DNA of 7,354 nucleotides from an uncultured Austwickia sp. GTDB lineage: Bacteria > Actinomycetota > Actinomycetes > Actinomycetales > Dermatophilaceae. The position numbers and the translations under genes are program-made. Below the pieces are notes generated by a model that worked only from the letters and a program-made list of their open reading frames with translations, made no database searches and was not told the origin of the DNA. The stretch is taken from the NCBI GenBank assembly GCA_934678955.1, contig CAKUSI010000177.1, forward strand, positions 1 through 7,354. The letters run 5' to 3'. Shown piece after piece: positions 1 through 4,755 of the stretch. The stretch's first letter is position 1; each line of letters begins with the position of its first letter.

Positions 1-2
1 GC

Positions 3-1352
3 CTAAATGTCCCAAACACCTTGACACGTACCGAAGGCGTTCAACGCTGGCTTCCAGCGCATGGTCCATCGTGTCTGTCCGGTGCCCTTGGGGTCCAGAC
101 TTCGGGTGACGAGGTACAGGGTCTTCATCGCGGCCTGCTCGTTGGGGAAGTGGCCCCGGGCCCGGATCGCCCGGCGGTAGCGGGCGTTGAGGGACTCGAT
201 CGCGTTGGTCGAGCAGATCACCTTGCGGATCTCGACGTCGTAGTCCAGGAACGGGATGAACTCCGCCCAGGCGTTCTCCCACAGTCGCACGATCGCCGGG
301 TAGGGCTTGCCCCATTTCTCCGCGAACTCATCGAACCGGTCCTTGGCCGCGGCCGCGGTCGGGGCGGTGTAGATCGGGCGCATGTCCTTGGCCAACGCGT
401 CCCAGTACTTGCGGGAGGCATACCGGAAGGTGTTGCGGATCAGGTGGATGATGCACGTCTGCACGGTGGCCTGCGCGAACACCGCGTTCACGCTGTCCGG
501 CAGACCCTTCAGGCCGTCACAGACGACGAAGAACACGTCCTGCACGCCCCGGTTGCGCAGCTCGGTCAGCACGGCCATCCAGTACTTGGCCGACTCCCCG
601 TCCCCGTCACCGGCCCACATGCCCAGCACGTCCTTGCAGCCGTTCAAGTCGACCCCGATCGCGGCGTAGAACGGCCGGTTACGGACCTGCCCGTCACGGA
701 CCTTCACCACGATCGCGTCGATGAAGATCGCGGCGTAGACCTTCTCCAACGGGCGCGCCCACCACGTCTGCATCTCCTCCACGACGCGGTCGGTGATGCG
801 GCTGACGGTGTCTTTGGACACCGACGCCCCGTACACCTCGCCCAGGTGGGCGCTGATCTCACCTGTCGTGAGGCCCTTGGCGTACAGCGACAACACCATC
901 GTGTCCAGGTCCCCCAGGCGTCGTTGACGCTTCTTGACCAGCTGCGGCTCGAACGAACCGTCCCGGTCGCGCGGCACGTCGATACTGACGGGGCCGACGT
1001 TGTCGGTCATGACGGTCTTGGACCGCATCCCGTTACGGGAGTTCCCGCTGCCCCGACCTGCCGGGTCGTGCTTGTCATAGCCCAGATGCTCGGACATCTC
1101 CTCATCCAGAGCTGTCTCGATGACCATCTTCGTCAGCTGCTTGAGCAGCCCACCCGGACCGGTCAAGACCATCCCAGCGTCCTTGGCGGCCAGCACCATC
1201 TGCCGGATCACGGCCGCGTTCGCCGCCGATAGGTCAGATTCAGCCGGTGGCTGTGCGTCCGGCGCTGACGCGCCGAACGCCTCACCAGAGGCGCTCTCCT
1301 CACGTGGCTCCTGCGATGCGAACTCTTCCACGTGCTCCAGTGTCTCGGTCAT
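3..1352 (-). CDS. IS256-family DDE transposase (Mutator-like), apparently intact
   Basis: A 449-residue transposase that would cut and insert its own element, acting on the terminal inverted repeats. The visible catalytic triad is D212 (FIDAI), D279 (VVCDG) and E386 (TNAIESLNARYRR). The family C-x2-H signature (C300, H303 in TCIIHLIRN) lies between the second D and the E. The N-terminal third has the usual helical DNA-binding part, including LDEEMSEHLGYDKHD and the RNG segment near residue 106, with helix-turn-helix-like GLTTGEISAHL at 160-170. The first 45 or so residues are acidic, Ala/Ser-rich and look disordered; they account for the length being slightly above the 390-430 usual for the family. 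The ATG at 1352-1350 is preceded by GGAGGG (1363-1358) at a 5-base spacing, which supports this start. The stop is TAG at 5-3. No frameshift or internal stop is seen, so the enzyme could be active. Confidence 0.95.
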   Translation of the reverse strand: MTETLEHVEEFASQEPREESASGEAFGASAPDAQPPAESDLSAANAAVIRQMVLAAKDAGMVLTGPGGLLKQLTKMVIETALDEEMSEHLGYDKHDPAGRGSGNSRNGMRSKTVMTDNVGPVSIDVPRDRDGSFEPQLVKKRQRRLGDLDTMVLSLYAKGLTTGEISAHLGEVYGASVSKDTVSRITDRVVEEMQTWWARPLEKVYAAIFIDAIVVKVRDGQVRNRPFYAAIGVDLNGCKDVLGMWAGDGDGESAKYWMAVLTELRNRGVQDVFFVVCDGLKGLPDSVNAVFAQATVQTCIIHLIRNTFRYASRKYWDALAKDMRPIYTAPTAAAAKDRFDEFAEKWGKPYPAIVRLWENAWAEFIPFLDYDVEIRKVICSTNAIESLNARYRRAIRARGHFPNEQAAMKTLYLVTRSLDPKGTGQTRWTMRWKPALNAFGTCQGVWDI

Positions 1353-1357
1353 GACGA

Positions 1358-1363
1358 CCCTCC
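1358..1363 (-). promoter_or_regulatory. Shine-Dalgarno site of the transposase gene
   Basis: GGAGGG on the minus strand, 5 bases before the ATG at 1352. It is near-consensus and fixes the transposase start. Confidence 0.7.
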
Positions 1364-1364
1364 T

Positions 1365-1378
1365 GCCCCCGAAGGGGC
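1365..1378 (-). promoter_or_regulatory. GCCCC-UUCG-GGGGC hairpin next to the transposase ribosome binding site
   Basis: On the minus strand the leader contains GCCCC TTCG GGGGC, a perfect 5-bp G+C stem closed by the extra-stable C(UUCG)G tetraloop. It ends one base before the GGAGGG Shine-Dalgarno (1363-1358). Placement suggests control of ribosome access or attenuation of read-through transcription entering the element; this role is inferred and no such role is established for this element. Confidence 0.45.
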
Positions 1379-1383
1379 CATCA

Positions 1384-1417
1384 GGCCACTTACACCGTTA
1401 GAGCGACAGACCCCTCA
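1384..1417 (-). repeat. Putative terminal inverted repeat of the IS256-family element
   Basis: The segment between the transposase leader and the flanking DNA reads, on the minus strand, a G-rich outer tip (GAGGGGTCTGTCG) followed by CTCTAACGGTGTAAGTGGCC. Its position and style suit an IS256-family end of roughly 25-35 bp. The partner copy is outside the window, so the exact inner and outer limits are guesses. Confidence 0.45.
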
Positions 1418-1570
1418 TCGGTGAAGAGCCCCAATACGGAAGACATCAAGCAGTCGCCCCCTACGCCGCAACTGGTAGCGAGCCGGTGCCATCAGCACCG
1501 CAAACTCGACTGCAGAACGGGCGTTTCTCGTCTCATCGAAGGACGGGCGCCGGTGCCCGTGCTTCGCCAT
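1415..1570 (-). CDS. Doubtful 51-residue ORF coupled to the nuclease stop and ending at the IS edge
   Basis: An ATG at 1570 overlaps the TGA of the GIY-YIG gene (the bases TGATG), and the frame stays open for 51 codons to a TGA at 1417-1415, at the likely IS boundary. The peptide is basic (Arg/His-rich, for example RYQLRRRGRLLDVFRIGA) and I recognise no family. The overlap resembles the other coupled junctions in this operon, so it could be the remaining 5' part of a fourth gene cut by the IS. However, random ORFs of this size are common in high-GC DNA, codon choice is not clearly biased, and there is no independent ribosome binding site. Treat it as unproven. Confidence 0.18.
   Translation of the reverse strand: MAKHGHRRPSFDETRNARSAVEFAVLMAPARYQLRRRGRLLDVFRIGALHR
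1543..1560 (-). terminator. Weak hairpin just after the operon, possible terminator
   Basis: Ten to 27 bases after the nuclease stop codon the minus strand reads ACGGGC-ACCGGC-GCCCGT, a perfect 6-bp stem with a 6-base loop. No T-run follows (next bases CCTTCGATGAG), so it is not a classical rho-independent terminator, although GC-rich actinobacterial terminators often lack U-tracts. It also overlaps the doubtful 51-residue ORF. Confidence 0.3.
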
Positions 1571-2784
1571 CAGCCGTCGTGGTCCGATGCGCGAGAGACA
1601 AGGCGTTGAGCCTCCCTGTCGTAGGAATAGCTGACGATGTCCCCGGAGATGATGAGGTCGACCGCCTGGTCGATCACGTCCAGAGGGACGACATACCACT
1701 CGGATGGGTCGAAACTTCGACCCTTGCGGCCAGCTTGGGTGAGGTCGAGTCGGACGTCGGCGAAGACGCGGTGCAGGAGGTTCTCGAGCGCCGAAGCCCT
1801 GAGGTTGTAGGTCCGGTAGTCGGCCACGACCTCGACCGGGGCCATGAGGTAGGTCGGCGACGTCTCGGCGTTCTTGATCCGTGCCTCGACCGAGCCCCGG
1901 GTGAATCCGATCTTGTGCAGGTTGGTGAGCTCTGCGATCTGAGGATCCGTGCTGAGAGAGCGCAGGACGTAGATGTGACCGCTGGCAGCGTCACCCTCGA
2001 GGATCTCCTCGTCATCGCTCAGGCCGGTTTGGACGATCGACTGACCCTCCTGCTCGAACAGTCTGATGGAGAGAGACTGCCGGTACATCGAGGACTCGGT
2101 GCCGTTCTCGAAGATCACGCGCAGCCGCTGCTTCTGCTCGGCCTTTCCGCCGACGATCATTTCGCGCGTCTCGCCCACCTCGGCGACGAAGAGCATCACC
2201 CCGTTGAGGACGAAGAACCGGCCCTCGGTGACCGTGCGCAGACCCTTGAACGAGGCGAGCTGCGCCGTCCCGTCGGCCAACTCGGCATGCTTGGTCTTGA
2301 ACAGGTGCTCGAAGCGATCGAAATCGAGGCACTTCTTGCGCTTCGCGACCGAGTCGGCCTCATCGGGCGCCTTCCGCACCGGCAGATCGGAGACATCCCG
2401 GAGTCCCGAGTCGTCCCCGAGCAGGTCGAGGTCATCGTCCCCGAGCAAGTCATCGATCGACGCAGGCGCCTCGGGCACCTCCAGCAGCCCGAACTCATCC
2501 AGGTGCTTCAGGGCCGCGATCTTCTCCTCGTTCGCGAGAATCCCATCGAGGCGAGCCCCGAGCTTGCGTTCGGCAATCTCGCGGGTGGTGGAGTCCGGGA
2601 TCCGACCGTGCGTCCGTCGGAACTCAACCACTTCCAAGAAGGCTCGCTCGAGCCGGTCCGTCGCCGTGACCTTGACCGGCTTCTCAGGCGCGTCCAGGAG
2701 CCCGTCGACGTCGGAGTCCAAAATGGCGTCGATGCTGGCGGGGGACGCGAAGTCGACAGGTCCCACGCCGTCCTCGCTGGTCAT
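1570..2784 (-). CDS. GIY-YIG (T5orf172-type) nuclease, YeeC-like, third gene of the operon
   Basis: A 404-residue protein predicted to be the DNA-cleaving component of the operon. The C-terminal domain (about 268-380) carries the GIY-YIG hallmarks in T5orf172 form: GHIYVLRS at 269-276, LHKIGFTRGSVEARI at 289-303 with R302 as the likely conserved Arg, and SALENLLHRVF with E334 as the likely metal-binding Glu. It closes with GRSF and EWYVVPLDVID, usual for this subfamily. The middle (150-260) is an uncharacterised mixed alpha/beta region. The N-terminus holds two copies of an acidic motif (PASID... at 15-30 and 107-122) flanking a helical HGRIP-containing module (44-100). The ATG at 2784 overlaps the helicase stop as ATGA, and the upstream GGACGAGG sits very close, so translation is probably coupled. 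The gene is intact. Domain order and length resemble B. subtilis YeeC (about 380 residues from memory). The biological substrate is not shown by the sequence. Confidence 0.88.
   Translation of the reverse strand: MTSEDGVGPVDFASPASIDAILDSDVDGLLDAPEKPVKVTATDRLERAFLEVVEFRRTHGRIPDSTTREIAERKLGARLDGILANEEKIAALKHLDEFGLLEVPEAPASIDDLLGDDDLDLLGDDSGLRDVSDLPVRKAPDEADSVAKRKKCLDFDRFEHLFKTKHAELADGTAQLASFKGLRTVTEGRFFVLNGVMLFVAEVGETREMIVGGKAEQKQRLRVIFENGTESSMYRQSLSIRLFEQEGQSIVQTGLSDDEEILEGDAASGHIYVLRSLSTDPQIAELTNLHKIGFTRGSVEARIKNAETSPTYLMAPVEVVADYRTYNLRASALENLLHRVFADVRLDLTQAGRKGRSFDPSEWYVVPLDVIDQAVDLIISGDIVSYSYDREAQRLVSRASDHDG
2781..2784 (-). promoter_or_regulatory. ATGA overlap coupling helicase stop and nuclease start
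   Basis: Minus-strand ATGA holds the nuclease ATG (2784-2782) and the helicase TGA (2783-2781). Because nuclease translation likely depends on ribosomes finishing the helicase frame, the upstream frameshift (premature stop at 3826, almost 1 kb away) may also reduce nuclease synthesis. Confidence 0.75.
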
Positions 2785-4367
2785 GCCTCGTCCGCCATCT
2801 CTGTTGCGCGCTGGGCAGCCTCGCGCTCCTGCTTCTTCTTCTGCAGGAACAGCACGATCTCGGCGTACCGCTTCTCGGTCGGGTCTTCGGCACGCACGTT
2901 CGGCTTCCGGCCGTTAACCTTGGCCCACTGTTGGATCTTCGGCCACGCAGCCAGGGCTTCCTCCTCGGTGATCTCGACCCGGGTCGCCGTGATCGCGTCG
3001 GAGATGATCCGCAGCACCGATGGCGTGACGGACTTCGAGATGACCTCGAAGGCTCGCTGGAACGGGTTGACCGAGTCGATCAGGTTGATGTTGATGTCGT
3101 CGATGTTCACGAACTTCTCCGACATGCGGATGAAGCGCTTGTCGCCGACCTGACGGACCTCGCCGTTCTTGATCACCGAGTCCACGACCACCTGCTGGCG
3201 AAGCTCCTCGACCTGTGTCTCGTCCAGATCGGGGTACTTCTCCCGGATGATTTTGGGGATCAGGACCTTGTTGGTCGTCTCCGCGTCCACCGAACCGGCA
3301 GCGGCCTTTGCGAAGGTGTCGTCCTGCAGGATCGTCGCCTTCAAGTCGTTGAGATCGGTCTCGACGATCTGCTTCACCCGCTCGGACGACGGTTCCTTGA
3401 AGCCCTTGATCTTGATCACGCCCGGCGAGTTGGTGTCGTCGTCGCCGGTGCGCTTGGTCTTGAACTCGAAGTTCTGCGCCAGCACCTGCTCCATCAGCAG
3501 CGAAGCAGTGATCGCCTTCAGCATGTTGTTGACCGAGACCTTCACCTCACTCTGGGAGGCATCCGGCTCGGCAATCAGATTGGTGAACTGGGCGTGGCCC
3601 TTGCCCGGGGAGTCGCGGGTGACCCGGCCGATGATCTGGATGACCTCGGTCAAGGAGGCTCGGTACCCGACGGTGAGCGCGTGCTCGGCGAAGGGCCAGT
3701 CGAAGCCCTCCTTCGCCATGCCGAGCGCAAGAATCACGTCGACGGCGCCGGCATCCTTCGATGCCACCGTCGACAGGTAATGAAGTGTGTCGGCCCGCTT
3801 CTTCTGGTCCGTGTCGTCAACAAGGTCAGCCAGCCGCAGCATCGCACCCGTGTCGGCCCGGCGGATGGTGATGATGCCGGTGTCCGGGTCGGTGCACTCG
3901 ACGTGCCCGATCGAGTCGATGATGAACCCGACCTCTTCGATCTTGTCCTTGGTCGACTCGCCCGAGTTCACGTTGGGGATGTGGAGAATGGTCTTCTTGT
4001 CCAGGTCGAGGACCTCGCTGATCGCGTCGGTGTATCGGCCCTGGTAGAAGTGGTGCCCAATGCCAAGGGAATGCAGGTACTGGTACCCGTTGAGCTGGTC
4101 GTAGTAGTTGAAGGTGACCGGTGTGAATCGGGCCTCGTCCTCGGCAGACAGCACCGGCACCGAGTCGCCGCGGAAGTACGATCCGGTCATCGCCACGATG
4201 TGCACGTCGGAGCCGTTCATGACCTCGCGCAGCAGCGCACCGAGGCGACTGGACTCGGTGTCGGCGGAGACGTGATGGAACTCGTCGATCGCGAGCACGG
4301 TGCCGTCGAAGGCATCGGGCGCCAGCTTCTCGCATGCGAACCGCAGCGTGGCATGCGTACAGACCAG

Positions 4368-4376
4368 GACCGTTCA
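4368..4376 (-). other. Frameshift point in the helicase gene
   Basis: In the downstream frame a TGA lies at 4376-4374, and the conserved VLVCTH stretch begins at 4370. In the upstream frame the last plausible codon is AAC at 4374-4372. The change of frame is therefore confined to a handful of bases around AAC-GGT-CCT. It equals one extra base or a loss of 3n+2 bases. There is no homopolymer here. The local direct repeat GGTCCTGGTC makes slippage or a short deletion plausible. Confidence 0.8.
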
Positions 4377-4751
4377 GGAAGTCGATGAAGGCGCCGACCT
4401 TGCCCTGCGACGAACCCGGGTCGCAGAGGTTGTGCTCGGGCTTGACCTCCCAGTCGGTGAAGAAGCCGAACTTGGAGAGTTCAGTCGAGGCGAACGATCC
4501 ACCGATCGACCGCTCCGGCACCGCGACGATGACCTTTTTGCGGCCCTGGTTGTAGAGCTTGTCGAGAGCGATGAACATCAGCGCACGGGACTTGCCCGAG
4601 GCCGGCGGGGCCTTGATGAGCAGGTGCTCGGCATCGCGCTTGGCGAATGCGCGTTGCTGCATCTCGCGCATGCCCATGGCGTCGACGTTGACCGAGGCGC
4701 CTGTCTGGGCGTAGGTCACATCGACGATGTTGACCGGCTTCTTGATCGCGT

Positions 4752-4755
4752 TCAT
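4752..4755 (-). promoter_or_regulatory. ATGA overlap coupling methyltransferase stop and helicase start
   Basis: Minus-strand bases ATGA contain the helicase ATG (4755-4753) and the methyltransferase TGA (4754-4752). GAGGGG lies about 10 bases upstream. This arrangement usually gives re-initiation by the terminating ribosome and equalises expression of neighbouring subunits. Confidence 0.75.

Larger units (their letters stand above)
3..1417 (-). mobile_element. IS256-family insertion sequence (partial: one terminus outside the window)
   Basis: The element is defined by the transposase gene plus the non-coding end upstream of its start codon. The terminus on this side is probably near 1411-1417, where the minus strand reads GAGGGGTCTGTCGCTCTAAC; a GGGTCTGT-like start is common for actinobacterial IS256-type ends, from memory. 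The opposite terminus must lie left of position 1, because only two bases follow the transposase stop. The inverted-repeat pair and the 8-9 bp target duplication typical of the family therefore cannot be verified here. The insertion sits about 150 bases downstream of the nuclease gene stop and has the same orientation as the operon. Confidence 0.7.
2781..4755 (-). pseudogene. Frameshifted SF2 DExH helicase, YeeB-like, second gene of the operon
   Basis: An ATP-dependent superfamily 2 helicase or translocase split across two frames. Frame A runs from ATG 4755 and encodes a Gln-containing N-terminal motif (MREMQQRAF), Walker A APPASGKS (residues 49-56, K55) and motif Ia (VIVAVPERS), up to GAFIDFLN at residue 128 (codon ending at 4372). 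After that, frame A reads as Arg/His-rich nonsense to a stop at 3826. The correct protein resumes in the +1 frame at 4370 with VLVCTHATLRFACEKL. It then shows motif II DEFH, motif III TGS, motif V AKEGFDWP and motif VI QIIGRVTRD (composite residues about 157-160, 190-192, 347-354, 373-381) and a long C-terminal region ending with a GRKP helical module, stopping at 2781. The composite is about 657 residues, close to YeeB (about 690 from memory). The start overlaps the methyltransferase stop (ATGA), with GAGGGG about 10 bases upstream. A GTG at 4298 could begin the second half but has no ribosome binding site and would lack Walker A. As read, ATPase activity should be lost unless ribosomes shift frame. 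Confidence 0.88.

Noticed and set aside
21..1232. Plus-strand ORF of 403 codons opposite the transposase
   Set aside because: Antisense shadow of a clear transposase in high-GC DNA; composition rich in His/Arg/Val and no recognisable domain.
1353..1569. RNA gene, CRISPR array or attachment site in the intergenic gap
   Set aside because: No repeat-spacer pattern, tRNA fold or integrase is visible; the gap is explained by the IS end and a short hairpin.
3826..4370. Arg/His-rich tail of the 309-codon helicase frame as a real protein domain
   Set aside because: It is the wrong frame after the shift; the parallel frame over the same bases contains DEFH and TGS helicase motifs.
4360..4380. Programmed +1 ribosomal frameshift in the helicase
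   Set aside because: There is no stop codon in the incoming frame at the site, no slippery prfB-like CUU-UGA or rare-codon arrangement, and family residues seem to be missing; mutation is more likely.
1486..4388. Long plus-strand ORFs (1486-3153 and 2931-4388) opposite the nuclease and helicase genes
   Set aside because: They mirror well-supported minus-strand genes; the Asp/Leu/Val/Arg-rich low-complexity sequences have no motifs and no start signals.
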